In this document: in pieces, positions 17,421 to 26,295 of the stretch
How positions within the stretch are numbered: position 1 is the stretch's first letter
How the letters are laid out: every line of letters begins with the position of its first letter
Assembly (NCBI RefSeq): GCF_003205205.1
Contig: NZ_QJRL01000031.1
Span: forward strand, 1-51,985
Direction: 5' to 3'
DNA length: 51,985 nt
From: Pseudomonas sp. LB-090624
GTDB lineage: Bacteria; Pseudomonadota; Gammaproteobacteria; Pseudomonadales; Pseudomonadaceae
Notes under the pieces: generated by a model
Told to the model about the DNA's origin: nothing
Database searches by the model: none
The model's input: the letters and a program-made list of their open reading frames with translations, nothing else
Made by a program: the position numbers and the translations under genes

Positions 17421-17720
17421 TTATTCGTCGTCGCCTTGATCCATCTCAGGCGGCAGCTCCGGCAGCGCTCGCAGAGCGTTCTCATACCACTCGCCGTTGA
17501 ACGCACGGTCCTCTACCAGCATGTTGTCGATCTCGAAGGCCAGCACGTGGGCCATCAGGTTGAGAATGTCTTCACGCTCATAGCCGACCAGGGTCAGCTT
17601 GTTGAAAGTGGCCTTGGCTGCAGCCGGCTCGCCGCTTTCGATCTGGTTTTCGATGGCCTGGGTCAGCGTTGCCTCGGCAAAGGCTTCGTCGTCATTGTCG
17701 ATGTCGGTGGGCTCACTCAT
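17421..17720 (-). CDS. Conserved hypothetical protein, acidic
   Basis: 99 aa from the ATG at 17720, chosen because AGGAG lies 7 nt upstream. The longer open frame starting at 17795 lacks support. The protein is acidic with no signal peptide or membrane segment. The N-terminus MSEPTDIDNDDEAF is probably disordered; the rest looks helical (ENQIESGEPAAAKATFNKL, ILNLMAHVLAFEIDNML). I do not recognise a domain. It lies between the TIGR02647-type gene (same strand) and the divergent glutathione transferase gene. Confidence 0.7.
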   Translation of the reverse strand: MSEPTDIDNDDEAFAEATLTQAIENQIESGEPAAAKATFNKLTLVGYEREDILNLMAHVLAFEIDNMLVEDRAFNGEWYENALRALPELPPEMDQGDDE

Positions 17721-17868
17721 CGCGGTACTCCTGGGATGTGATGCAACAGTGTGCCATGCCTGTGGCGGCAATGCCCGGGCATTGACGGGGTGCATGACGC
17801 TGGTCAGGGGCCGCCGATCGGTCTATAAAAGCCCAGCCAACCCCTTACGGCCCGGAGGCTGTTACCTC

Positions 17869-18531
17869 ATGCTCAAGCTTCATGGATTCTCGGTCAGCAA
17901 CTACTACAACATGGTCAAGTTGGCCCTGCTCGAAAAAGGCCTGCCTTTCGAGGAGGTCACTTTCTATGGCGGCCAGGCACCACAGGCGCTGGAAGTGAGC
18001 CCGCGGGGCAAGGTGCCGGTGCTGCAGACCGAGCAAGGCTTTCTCAGCGAAACCAGTGTGATCCTCGACTACATCGAACAGACTCAAAGCGGCAAGGCAC
18101 TGCTGCCGGCCGACCCGTTCGAGCAGGCCAAGGTGCGCGAGCTACTCAAAGAAATCGAGTTGTACATCGAGCTGCCGGCGCGTACTTGCTACGCCGAGTC
18201 GTTCTTTGGCATATCGGTCGAACCGCTGATCAAAGAGAAAGCGCGTGCTGACCTGCTGGCCGGGTTTGCCACGCTCAAGCGCAATGGGCGCTTCGCGCCT
18301 TATGTAGCGGGTGAACAACTGACGCTGGCAGACCTGATGTTCTGCTTCTCGGTCGACCTGGCTAATGCCGTGGGCAAGAAAGTGCTGAACATCGACTTTT
18401 TGGCGGACTTCCCGCAGGCCAAGGCGCTGCTGCAGCTGATGGCCGAAAACCCGCACATGGCGCGGATCTTGGCGGACAAGGAAGCGTCGATGCCGGCCTT
18501 CATGGAGATGGTTCGAAGCGGTAAACGCTAA
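17869..18531 (+). CDS. Glutathione S-transferase family protein
   Basis: 220 aa from ATG 17869, with GGAGG upstream. Residues 1-77 form the thioredoxin-like domain: early S8/S10/N11 candidates for glutathione activation, cis-proline P50 in GKVPVL, and E61-T62/S63 as the gamma-glutamyl-binding motif. Residues about 85-210 form the helical C-terminal domain, with LTLADLMFCFSVDL as its N-capping/hydrophobic-staple region. Cytosolic; likely conjugation or reduction of small electrophiles, substrate unknown. It is monocistronic, followed by a REP hairpin. Confidence 0.87.
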   Translation: MLKLHGFSVSNYYNMVKLALLEKGLPFEEVTFYGGQAPQALEVSPRGKVPVLQTEQGFLSETSVILDYIEQTQSGKALLPADPFEQAKVRELLKEIELYIELPARTCYAESFFGISVEPLIKEKARADLLAGFATLKRNGRFAPYVAGEQLTLADLMFCFSVDLANAVGKKVLNIDFLADFPQAKALLQLMAENPHMARILADKEASMPAFMEMVRSGKR

Positions 18532-18547
18532 GATTTGTGTCGGGCCA

Positions 18548-18611
18548 TTCGCGGGTAAACCCGCTCCTACAGGTACAGCACAATCATTGTAGGAGCGGGT
18601 TTACCCGCGAA
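18548..18611. repeat. REP inverted pair between gst and argH
   Basis: TTCGCGGGTAAACCCGCTCCTAC (18548-18570) and its reverse complement (18589-18611) flank 18 nt. Each arm also folds on itself (GCGGGTAAACCCGC). The pair sits between convergent genes and could terminate both. Confidence 0.75.
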
Positions 18612-18638
18612 CGGGGGCGAAGCCCTCGCCCTGAGGGT

Positions 18639-20033
18639 TCAGCGAGTCGCCAGCAAGGCCTTGCCACGAACAACGGCCGCACGCACCTGCGCCGGTGCCG
18701 TACCACCAATGTGGTCACGCGCATTCACCGAGCCTTCGAGGGTCAGCACGGCGAAGACATCCTGTTCGATCTGGTCGCTGAACTGGCGCAGTTCGTCCAG
18801 GCTCATCTCGGCCAGGTCCTTGCCTGTGTCCACACCATACTTCACCGCATGGCCTACGATTTCGTGGCAGTCACGGAACGGCAGGCCACGGCGTACCAGG
18901 TAGTCGGCCAGGTCGGTCGCGGTGGAGAAACCACGCAGGGCCGCTTCACGCATGATCGCGTGCTTGGGCTTGATCGCCGGGATCATGTCGGCAAAGGCAC
19001 GCAGCGAGTCGCGCAGGGTGTCGGCGGCGTCGAACAGGGGTTCCTTGTCTTCCTGGTTGTCCTTGTTGTAGGCCAGCGGCTGGCCTTTCATCAGGGTCAG
19101 CAAGCCGGTCAGTGCGCCGAACACACGGCCGGTCTTGCCTCGTACCAACTCTGGCACGTCCGGGTTCTTTTTCTGCGGCATGATCGAGCTGCCGGTGCAG
19201 AAGCGGTCGGGCAGGTCGATGAACTGGAACTGGGCGCTGGTCCACAGCACCAGCTCTTCGGAGAAGCGCGACAGGTGCATCATCGCCACGCTGGCCGCGG
19301 CGCAGAATTCGATGGCGAAGTCACGGTCCGAGACGCCGTCCAGCGAGTTGCCACCCACAGCCTCGAAGCCCAGCAGCTTGCAGGTGAGCTCGCGGTCGAT
19401 CGGGTAGGTGGTACCGGCGAGCGCGGCGCTGCCCAGTGGCATGCGGTTGGTGCGCTTGCGGCAGTCGACCAGGCGCTCGTAGTCCCGGCTGAGCATTTCA
19501 AACCAGGCCAGCAAGTGGTGGCCAAAGGTGACCGGTTGCGCCGTCTGCAGGTGCGTGAAGCCGGGCATGATGGTTTCGGCCTCGCGCTCGGCCTGCTCGA
19601 GCAGACCCTGCTGCAGGCGGGTGATTTCGGCCAGGATCAGGTCGATCTCGTCGCGCAGCCAAAGTCGGATATCGGTGGCTACCTGGTCGTTGCGGCTGCG
19701 GCCGGTATGCAGCTTCTTGCCGGTGATGCCGATACGGTCGGTCAGGCGTGCTTCGATGTTCATGTGCACGTCTTCGAGGTCGACGCGCCAGTCGAAGTTG
19801 CCGGCCTCGATTTCGCCCTGAATGGTCTTCAGGCCATCGATGATAGTGTCGCGCTCGGCATCGCTGAGCACGCCGACCTGCGCCAGCATGGTGGCATGGG
19901 CGATCGAACCCATGATGTCGTGGCGGTACAGGCGCTTGTCGAAATCGACCGAGGCGGTGAAACGGGCGACGAAGGCGTCGACGGGCTCACTGAAGCGGCC
20001 GCCCCAGGACTGATTGGTCTTGTCGGTGCTCAT
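18639..20033 (-). CDS. argH: Argininosuccinate lyase
   Basis: 464 aa from the ATG at 20033 (an ATG at 20045 is also in frame), matching the usual ArgH length. It splits argininosuccinate into arginine and fumarate, the last step of arginine synthesis, as a cytosolic tetramer. Visible active-site elements are the GRSRNDQ segment near 111-117, T160-H161 in FTHLQ (general acid region), and the fumarase-superfamily signature GSSIMPQKKNP at 281-291 with catalytic S283. It is divergent from algR, as in other pseudomonads where argH and algR are linked. Confidence 0.97.
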   Translation of the reverse strand: MSTDKTNQSWGGRFSEPVDAFVARFTASVDFDKRLYRHDIMGSIAHATMLAQVGVLSDAERDTIIDGLKTIQGEIEAGNFDWRVDLEDVHMNIEARLTDRIGITGKKLHTGRSRNDQVATDIRLWLRDEIDLILAEITRLQQGLLEQAEREAETIMPGFTHLQTAQPVTFGHHLLAWFEMLSRDYERLVDCRKRTNRMPLGSAALAGTTYPIDRELTCKLLGFEAVGGNSLDGVSDRDFAIEFCAAASVAMMHLSRFSEELVLWTSAQFQFIDLPDRFCTGSSIMPQKKNPDVPELVRGKTGRVFGALTGLLTLMKGQPLAYNKDNQEDKEPLFDAADTLRDSLRAFADMIPAIKPKHAIMREAALRGFSTATDLADYLVRRGLPFRDCHEIVGHAVKYGVDTGKDLAEMSLDELRQFSDQIEQDVFAVLTLEGSVNARDHIGGTAPAQVRAAVVRGKALLATR

Positions 20034-20329
20034 GGATTCACTCATTGCAGGCGTGAACGAAAAAGTGGCGCCGATGATAGCAGGGTTGGGCTGGCTGCCG
20101 CAGGGCACCGGTCGAGAGAAATGCCCGGAAAATGGCTGATAAGGATTTCAAGGAATGAACGGCAGTGTTCCACGGACCGTCTACAGTTGGACAGAGGACT
20201 GGCAGTGAATCTGCCAGCCGAGTGAATCTTTGGCCATCGCACCGGTCTAGAGCGTGACCGCAGTGTCGCTCGAACCACATCTGTCTACGCTATACCTGTG
20301 CGAGACTCATTCAGGAATCCAGCGCAATT
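20034..20329. other. Divergent intergenic region argH / algR
   Basis: 296 bp without a supportable gene. It must hold both promoters. The only clear structure is a perfect 7-bp inverted repeat CTGGCAG-TGAAT-CTGCCAG at 20199-20217. The sensor kinase gene fimS/algZ, which lies here in P. aeruginosa, is absent. Confidence 0.7.
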
Positions 20330-21073
20330 ATGAATGTCCTGATCGTTGATGACGAACCCCAAGGCCGTGAACGCCTCAGCCGCCTGCTTGGCGAACTGGA
20401 GGGTTACACCGTACTGGAGCCTAGCGCCACCAACGGCGAAGAGGCCCTGGCGCTGATCGAAAGCCTTAAACCCGATGTGGTCCTGCTGGACATCGGCATG
20501 CCAGGCCTGGACGGCCTGCAGGTGGCTGCTCGCCTGTGCGAGCGCGAGGCGCCGCCGGCAGTGGTGTTTTGCACCGGGGATGATGAATACGGTGCCGAGG
20601 CATTCAAGGACAGTACCCTCAGCCATGTGACCAAGCCTATTCAGGCCCAGGCGCTGCGCGATGCGTTGCGCAAGGCCGAAAGACCCAACCGCGCCCAGTT
20701 GGCAGCGCTGACCCGGCCGGCTAACGAAGGTGGCGGCCCACGTAGCCACATCAGTGCACGCACGCGCAAAGGCATCGAGTTGATCCCTTTGCCCCAGGTG
20801 ATCTACTTCATCGCCGACCACAAGTACGTGACGTTGCGCCATGAAACCGGGGAAGTGCTGCTCGACGAACCGCTCAAGGCACTGGAGGACGAATTTGGCG
20901 AACGCTTCGTGCGTATCCACCGCAATGCGCTGGTCGCCCGCGAGCGTATCGAACGCCTGCAGCGTACCCCGCTGGGGCACTTTCAGCTTTATTTGAAGGG
21001 CCTGGACGGCGATGCCCTGACCGTCAGCCGCCGGCATGTGGCCGGTGTGCGCAAGATGATGCAGACCCTCTGA
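20330..21073 (+). CDS. algR: LytTR-family response regulator AlgR
   Basis: 247 aa. The receiver domain (1-120) has acidic pocket D7-D8, phosphorylation site D54 (same number as P. aeruginosa AlgR), T82 and K102. A linker of about 20 residues leads to a LytTR DNA-binding domain (about 140-245) with YFIADHKYVTLRH and FVRIHRNALVAR. In P. aeruginosa AlgR controls alginate, type IV pili and other surface traits. The gene sits just upstream of hemC, the conserved order. The ribosome site is weak. Its usual kinase partner is not encoded beside it. Confidence 0.93.
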   Translation: MNVLIVDDEPQGRERLSRLLGELEGYTVLEPSATNGEEALALIESLKPDVVLLDIGMPGLDGLQVAARLCEREAPPAVVFCTGDDEYGAEAFKDSTLSHVTKPIQAQALRDALRKAERPNRAQLAALTRPANEGGGPRSHISARTRKGIELIPLPQVIYFIADHKYVTLRHETGEVLLDEPLKALEDEFGERFVRIHRNALVARERIERLQRTPLGHFQLYLKGLDGDALTVSRRHVAGVRKMMQTL

Positions 21074-21129
21074 GGGCGTCTGCGCAACCCTGCGGCCGGG
21101 CGCTGCCCTTGTGGGGGTGGCCTTGTGTC

Positions 21130-21155
21130 GCGGGAGGGCCGTAAGGCCGCTCCCG
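21130..21155. repeat. Hairpin between algR and hemC
   Basis: CGGGAGGGCC-GTAA-GGCCGCTCCCG forms a strong stem (with one bulged G) 57 nt after the algR stop. It is a REP-like element and may separate algR from hemC expression. Confidence 0.6.
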
Positions 21156-21248
21156 ACCACAGCCGCGCAGGACCTGTTGATCCGTATCTGCAAGCGATAC
21201 CGGCGATGCTGTTATCATCGGCGGCATTTCTCTGGATCGGGGCGTTTC

Positions 21249-22190
21249 ATGTCCACTCGCGAAATCCGCATTGCCACCCGTAAAAGTGCCTTGGCCCTGT
21301 GGCAGGCCGAATACGTCAAAGCCCGCCTCGAGCAGGCCCACCCCGGTCTGTTGGTGACCTTGGTACCTATGGTCAGCCGCGGTGACAAGCTGCTCGATGC
21401 GCCGCTGGCAAAAATCGGCGGCAAGGGCCTATTCGTCAAGGAGCTGGAAACCGCCCTGCTGGACAACGAAGCCGACATCGCCGTGCATTCGATGAAGGAC
21501 GTGCCGATGGACTTCCCCGAAGGCCTGGGCCTGTACTGTATCTGCGAGCGCGAAGACCCGCGCGATGCCTTCGTTTCCAACACCTTTGCCAGCCTCGAAG
21601 CGCTGCCTGCCGGCAGCATCGTCGGTACCTCCAGCCTGCGCCGTCAGGCCCAGCTGCTGGCGCGTCGCCCGGACTTGCAGATCCGCTTCCTGCGCGGCAA
21701 CGTCAACACCCGTCTGGCCAAGCTCGATGCCGGTGAGTACGACGCCATCATCCTCGCCGCGGCCGGGCTGATCCGCCTTGGCTTCGAAGACCGCATCACC
21801 TCCACAATCAGCGTCGATGACAGCCTGCCGGCTGGCGGCCAGGGTGCGGTGGGCATCGAGTGCCGCAGCGCCGACCATGAAATCCATGCCCTGCTGGCGC
21901 CGCTGCACCATGCCGATACGGCCGACCGGGTAGTGGCCGAGCGCGCCTTGAACAAACACCTGAATGGCGGTTGCCAGGTACCCATCGCCTGCTACGCGGT
22001 GCTTGAAGGCGACCAGCTGTGGTTGCGTGGCCTGGTTGGTCAGCCGAGCGGCGGCAAGCTGCTGGTGGCTGATGCTCGTGCCCCCCGCTCGGCTGCCGAG
22101 AGCCTTGGCGTCCAAGTGGCGGAAGACCTGCTGGGGCAGGGCGCCGACGCCATCCTCAAGGAAGTCTACGGCGAGGCCGGCCACCCGTGA
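21249..22190 (+). CDS. hemC: Porphobilinogen deaminase (hydroxymethylbilane synthase)
   Basis: 313 aa from ATG 21249, the same length as E. coli HemC. It joins four porphobilinogen molecules into hydroxymethylbilane. The cofactor-binding cysteine is C242 in NGGCQVP, the same position as in E. coli. Other conserved parts are RKSALALWQAEYV at the N-terminus, AVHSMKDVP with the catalytic aspartate, and GTSSLRRQAQLLA binding the pyrrole chain. Its stop overlaps the hemD start by 4 bp, so the haem genes hemC to hemY form one operon. Confidence 0.97.
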   Translation: MSTREIRIATRKSALALWQAEYVKARLEQAHPGLLVTLVPMVSRGDKLLDAPLAKIGGKGLFVKELETALLDNEADIAVHSMKDVPMDFPEGLGLYCICEREDPRDAFVSNTFASLEALPAGSIVGTSSLRRQAQLLARRPDLQIRFLRGNVNTRLAKLDAGEYDAIILAAAGLIRLGFEDRITSTISVDDSLPAGGQGAVGIECRSADHEIHALLAPLHHADTADRVVAERALNKHLNGGCQVPIACYAVLEGDQLWLRGLVGQPSGGKLLVADARAPRSAAESLGVQVAEDLLGQGADAILKEVYGEAGHP

Positions 22191-22954
22191 GCCAATGGCG
22201 CCTGTTGCTGACCCGGCCTGCCGAGGACTGCGCGGCGCTGGCGCAAAACCTGGCAGCAGCGGGGGTGGCCAGCAGTTGCTTGCCGCTGCTGGAGATCGAG
22301 CCGGTAGAGCCCGAGGCTCCGCAGCAGTTGTTGCTGCAAGCCCTGAATGGCTTCCAGGCAGTCATCGTGGTCAGCAAACCGGCCGCCCGGCTGTTGCTCG
22401 AGCAACTGACCAAGGCCAGCTTGCAGCCGCCACGGCAAAACTGGTTCACGGTAGGCGAGGCCACTGCCGCAGTGTTGCAGGATGCTGCCCTTGAAGTGAG
22501 CTACCCACCACGGGGCGATGACAGCGAGGCCTTGCTGGCGTTGCCGGCACTGCGCCAGGCAGTTGCCGTACCTGCAGCGCGAGTCTTGATCGTACGCGGC
22601 GTCGGAGGTCGCGAACTGCTTGCAGAGCGTCTTGCAGAGCAAGGTGCTAGTGTCGAATATCTGGAACTGTATCGTCGCTGCCTCCCGGTTTACTCCCCAG
22701 GTACGCTGATGCGCCGCATCGAAGCGGAACGCCTCAATGGCCTGGTGGTCAGCAGTGGGCAGGGTTTCGAACATTTGCAGCAAATGGCCGGCGCCGATTG
22801 GCCGCAGCTGGCCCGGCTACCACTGTTCGTGCCTAGCCCGCGGGTCGCCGAGCAGGCCAGGGCCGCCGGGGCCCAACAGGTTGTGGATTGCCGTGGCGCC
22901 AGTGCCGCGGCCTTGCTGGCAGCCGTGCAGCGCAGCGCTGCACCTGCCTCTTAA
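22187..22954 (+). CDS. hemD: Uroporphyrinogen-III synthase
   Basis: 255 aa from GTG 22187, overlapping hemC (GTGA). It closes hydroxymethylbilane into uroporphyrinogen III with inversion of ring D. The family has low sequence conservation; visible anchors are LLLTRPAEDC at the start, IVVSKPAARLL near 64-74, and SSGQGFEHLQQM near 190-201. Two-domain alpha/beta fold, cytosolic. Position between hemC and hemX makes the assignment firm. Confidence 0.93.
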   Translation: MSQWRLLLTRPAEDCAALAQNLAAAGVASSCLPLLEIEPVEPEAPQQLLLQALNGFQAVIVVSKPAARLLLEQLTKASLQPPRQNWFTVGEATAAVLQDAALEVSYPPRGDDSEALLALPALRQAVAVPAARVLIVRGVGGRELLAERLAEQGASVEYLELYRRCLPVYSPGTLMRRIEAERLNGLVVSSGQGFEHLQQMAGADWPQLARLPLFVPSPRVAEQARAAGAQQVVDCRGASAAALLAAVQRSAAPAS

Positions 22955-22999
22955 GGCGCTAAGCTGAATGCGATGCGCCCCCATGCAAAGGATGGATAC

Positions 23000-24100
23000 G
23001 TGAGCGAGACTGTCTTGTCCAATAACGATCAGCCGTCGGCACAGGCGCCGGCGGACCCCGTTACCGCCCCACCTGCCAAGCGCTCCGGCAGTGGTCTGGC
23101 AGCGCTGGCCTTGCTGCTGGGCGCGGCCGGGGTGGCGGTAGGTGGGTGGGGTGTCTGGCAGGTGCGTCAACTGCAAGGCAGCGAGTTCAACCAGGGCCAG
23201 CACATCGAGGCGCTGAACCAGCGTGCCGAGGCCCTGCAGCAGCGTGAACAGCAGATCAGCGCGCAACTGGCCAGCCTACCGGCAGCCAGCGAGCTCGAAG
23301 ACCGCCGCCGCCTGGTGGCGCAATTGCAGGGCGACCAGCAGCGCCTTAGCCAGCGGGTAGAAACCGTGCTGGGTGAAAGCCGCAAGGAGTGGCGCCTGGC
23401 CGAAGCCGAGCACCTGCTGCGCCTGGCCACCCTGCGCCTATCGGCTCTGCAGGACATCACCAGCGCCAAGGCGCTGGTCGAGGGCGCCGACGAGATCCTG
23501 CGTGAGCAGAGCGACCCGGGTTCCTTCGCCGCCCGTGAGCAACTGGCACGCAGCCTGGCCACGCTCAACAGCACCCAGCAACCCGACCGTACTGGCCTGT
23601 TCCTGAAACTCGCTGCACAGCGTGAGCTGGTACAACAGTTGAGCGCCCAGTCGCCTGAGTTCGAGAGCAATGCCGATGCACTTGGCGCACTGACCGCCGA
23701 CGGCGATGGCGCCAGCCGCCTGTCGCAGTGGTGGGACGAGATCTCCAAGTATTTCCAGATCGACTTCAACGCCGATGAGAACGTGCGGCCGCTGCTGGCC
23801 GGGCAACAATTGAACCAGCTGCGCCTGGCCCTGAGCCTGACCATCGAGCAGGCACAGTGGGCGGCGCTCAATGGTGATGCCAAGGTCTACACCCAGGCGC
23901 TGGACGATGCCCGCAGCGTGCTGCTGGCCAACTTCAACGCTGACAACCCGCAAAGCAAGGCCATGCTCGAAAGCCTCAATGCCCTGGCTGAGCAACCGGT
24001 GTCGGTGGTAACCCCAGACCTCAGCGAAAGCCTGGCGGCAGTGCAGGCCTATATCCAGCGCCGCCACTTGCCGGCCGAGGCTGAAGGGGGCAAGCCATGA
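23000..24100 (+). CDS. hemX: HemX-like inner-membrane protein of the haem operon
   Basis: 366 aa from GTG 23000 (AAGGA 8 nt upstream); ATG 22973 is in frame but less supported. A disordered, Pro/Ala-rich N-terminus is followed by one membrane span (about 30-52, LAALALLLGAAGVAVGGWGV), a coiled coil rich in Gln/Leu/Arg (about 60-125), and a long helical periplasmic domain. Databases often call it uroporphyrinogen-III C-methyltransferase, but no SAM-binding GxGxG methyltransferase domain is present, so that label is misleading. Its real job is unclear; it may scaffold haem enzymes with HemY. Confidence 0.88.
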   Translation: MSETVLSNNDQPSAQAPADPVTAPPAKRSGSGLAALALLLGAAGVAVGGWGVWQVRQLQGSEFNQGQHIEALNQRAEALQQREQQISAQLASLPAASELEDRRRLVAQLQGDQQRLSQRVETVLGESRKEWRLAEAEHLLRLATLRLSALQDITSAKALVEGADEILREQSDPGSFAAREQLARSLATLNSTQQPDRTGLFLKLAAQRELVQQLSAQSPEFESNADALGALTADGDGASRLSQWWDEISKYFQIDFNADENVRPLLAGQQLNQLRLALSLTIEQAQWAALNGDAKVYTQALDDARSVLLANFNADNPQSKAMLESLNALAEQPVSVVTPDLSESLAAVQAYIQRRHLPAEAEGGKP

Positions 24101-25335
24101 AGCGTGTCTACCTGCTGGCCGTGCTGGCTATAGTGGTTGCCGCAGCGTTGGGCATCGCAGTCGCCAAGCATAGCGGCTACGTGTTGATCTCCTATGGTGG
24201 CTTCCGTTATCAGTCGGGGCTGTGGGCAGCCCTTGCCGGGTTGCTGGCGGTGGTCTTGTTGTTGGGGTTGCTGCGTTACCTGGTCGGCCTTGTGCTGACC
24301 TCAAGCGGTGTGGTCAACCCATGGTCGCGGCGCAACCGTAGCCGGCGCATTCGCCTGGCCATCGAGCAGGGCCAACTCGACCTCGCCGAGGGCCGCTGGG
24401 CCAGTGCCCAGCGCCACCTGCACCGTGCCGCCGAGGCCGAGCGCCAACCGCTGCTGTACTACCTGGGTGCCGCGCGTGCGGCCAATGAGCAAGGCCGTAC
24501 CGAAGACAGCGACAACTTGCTGGAGCGCGCCTTGGAGCGCCAGCCACAGGCGGAGCTGGCCATTGCCCTGACCCATGCCCAGTTACAGATGGACCGTGGC
24601 GAAAGCGATGGTGCTCTGGAAACCCTGCTGGCCATGCAGGAGCGCCACCCACACAACAGCCAGGTGCTGCGCCTGTTGCAGCGCCTGCACCTGGAGCGCG
24701 GCGATTGGTCGGCCTTGATTCGTCTACTGCCCGACCTTCGCAAGGGCAAGGTGCTGCCGGCTGCGGAACTGGCCGCCCTTGAGCAACGCGCATGGGGCCA
24801 GAACCTGAGCCTGGCGACTACCCGTGGCGAGGACGCGCCAAGTGCCCGCCAGGCCCTGGAGCGGGCCTGGCAGCAACTGACTGCGGCCCAGCGCCAAGAG
24901 CCACAGCTGGTGCTGGCCTACGCCGAGCAACTGCGCCAGGTAGGCGCCCAGAGCGAGGCCGAGCAAGTACTGCGCACGGCCCTGAAACGCGAGTATGAGA
25001 GCCACCTGGCCCGTCTGTACGGCCTGGTGCGCGGCGAGGACCCGGCGCGCCAGCTGCAAACCGCCGAAGGCTGGCTCAAGGCTCACCCGCAAGACGCCAG
25101 CCTGCTACTGACCCTGGGCCGCCTGAGCCTGCAGAACCGGCTGTGGGGCAAGGCGCGTGACTACCTGGAAAGCAGCCTGCGCATGGAACGCAACCCTGAG
25201 GCTTGTGCCGAACTGGCCCGCTTGCTCGCTGGCCTGGGCGAGACCGAACGCAGTAACCAATTGTTCCAGGAAGGCCTTGGCCTGTTGGACGAACGCCTGC
25301 TGGCTTTACCGCTGCCAGAAGGCGTTCGCGCCTGA
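24097..25335 (+). CDS. hemY: HemY-like TPR membrane protein
   Basis: 412 aa, overlapping hemX by 4 bp (ATGA). Two membrane spans (about 5-22 and 42-66) hold it in the inner membrane. The rest is built of TPR-like helical pairs, for example GRWASAQRHLHRAAEAE, RTEDSDNLLERALERQP and ARDYLESSLRMERNPEACAEL. This is the proteobacterial HemY_N/TPR protein, unrelated to the Bacillus HemY oxidase. It belongs to the haem operon, but its biochemical role is not established. Confidence 0.9.
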   Translation: MKRVYLLAVLAIVVAAALGIAVAKHSGYVLISYGGFRYQSGLWAALAGLLAVVLLLGLLRYLVGLVLTSSGVVNPWSRRNRSRRIRLAIEQGQLDLAEGRWASAQRHLHRAAEAERQPLLYYLGAARAANEQGRTEDSDNLLERALERQPQAELAIALTHAQLQMDRGESDGALETLLAMQERHPHNSQVLRLLQRLHLERGDWSALIRLLPDLRKGKVLPAAELAALEQRAWGQNLSLATTRGEDAPSARQALERAWQQLTAAQRQEPQLVLAYAEQLRQVGAQSEAEQVLRTALKREYESHLARLYGLVRGEDPARQLQTAEGWLKAHPQDASLLLTLGRLSLQNRLWGKARDYLESSLRMERNPEACAELARLLAGLGETERSNQLFQEGLGLLDERLLALPLPEGVRA

Positions 25336-25339
25336 CCTA

Positions 25340-25373
25340 CCCCAAGGCCCGCGCCAAGGTGCGGGCTTTGGGG
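25340..25373 (+). terminator. Terminator-like hairpin after hemY
   Basis: CCCCAAGGCCCGC (25340-25352) pairs with GCGGGCTTTGGGG (25361-25373) around an 8-nt loop, just after the hemY stop. There is one G-T mismatch position and no T-run. It probably ends the haem operon. Confidence 0.7.
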
Positions 25374-25557
25374 GCGGGTAATTTATCCACCGCTGCCAGT
25401 TAAATCTGACGTCCGCTTCTTCAGTCGCCTCCTACCTTGGCTCCGGAAATTTCCTACGTTATTCAGCGACTTGTCGTTGCTGTCGTGCCTTGAAACAAAG
25501 GGCGTCTTTCCTCTACCGTTTCAGGCCTCTATCTCTTCCCCGGGACCTGAACCGCCT

Positions 25558-26064
25558 ATGCTGCCGGCCCGTTTGCGCACGTTTTTCCTTCCCGCCTGCC
25601 TGGCCGCACTGGCAGTGCTCGCCGCGTCCATGTACCTGGAAAACGTCCTTGGGCTGGTGCCGTGCCCGTTGTGTCTGAGCCAGCGGCTACTGCTTGGCGT
25701 ATACGGGCTGCTAAGCCTGGCAGCGCTGGTGCAGGCACCGGGCACCCGCGGCATTCGCCTTTATGCACAAGTGACGCTGGGGTGCTCGCTGGCCGGCGCA
25801 TTGTTGGCAGCACGGCATGTCTGGTTGCAGGGTGCAGGCGGTGCCAGCCATGTATGCCCGGCGCCGATCGGGCAGCTATTGGTGAACTCCTGGAGGGAAG
25901 CGACGCGGCAACTTCTGTTCGGCGGCCCGGATTGCCACTCACTGACCTGGAGTTTTCTCGACCTGACGCTGCCGGAGTGGAGCCTGCTGGCCTTCCTATT
26001 ACTAGCGGCGCTGCCCTTGAGTTACCTGCTGGCGTATCGTTTCCGCAGCCTGGCAGGAACATGA
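25558..26064 (+). CDS. dsbB: DsbB/DsbH-family disulfide bond formation protein
   Basis: 168 aa from ATG 25558; the longer open frame upstream lacks homology. Four membrane spans. First periplasmic cysteine pair C36-P-L-C39 (usual CxxC), second pair C100 and C126 in the larger loop, as in DsbB. DsbB re-oxidises DsbA and passes electrons to quinone. Pseudomonads often have two DsbB proteins; the copy beside hemY and algQ is called DsbH in P. aeruginosa. No strong ribosome site is seen. Confidence 0.9.
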   Translation: MLPARLRTFFLPACLAALAVLAASMYLENVLGLVPCPLCLSQRLLLGVYGLLSLAALVQAPGTRGIRLYAQVTLGCSLAGALLAARHVWLQGAGGASHVCPAPIGQLLVNSWREATRQLLFGGPDCHSLTWSFLDLTLPEWSLLAFLLLAALPLSYLLAYRFRSLAGT

Positions 26065-26150
26065 CCTGGCGCAAGGCTGGATCATTAGCGCGACCAATGG
26101 CGATGTATCAGGGGATTAAACACTTGTATGAACTTTGTCCTCTGCGTACC

Positions 26151-26179
26151 TTGAAGGGCAGCACGCGCGGGAATAATCT
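26151..26179 (+). promoter_or_regulatory. Candidate sigma-70 promoter of algQ/rsd
   Basis: TTGAAG (26151-26156), a 17-nt spacer and TAATCT (26174-26179) lie 117 nt before the algQ start codon. Spacing is ideal and hexamers are good for a Pseudomonas promoter. Confidence 0.5.
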
Positions 26180-26295
26180 CGCAGCACGTATACCGAAAAC
26201 ACAACTGCTCGATGCCGTCCTGCTGATGTCACCTTTGTGCTGCGCGGTCGTGGTGCGAGGTGCAGCGGCATCTACCCAGAAGGGAAGAGATTGCC

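Noticed and set aside
18537..20225. 562-codon plus-strand frame over argH
   Set aside because: argH on the minus strand has full active-site motifs; the plus frame has none.
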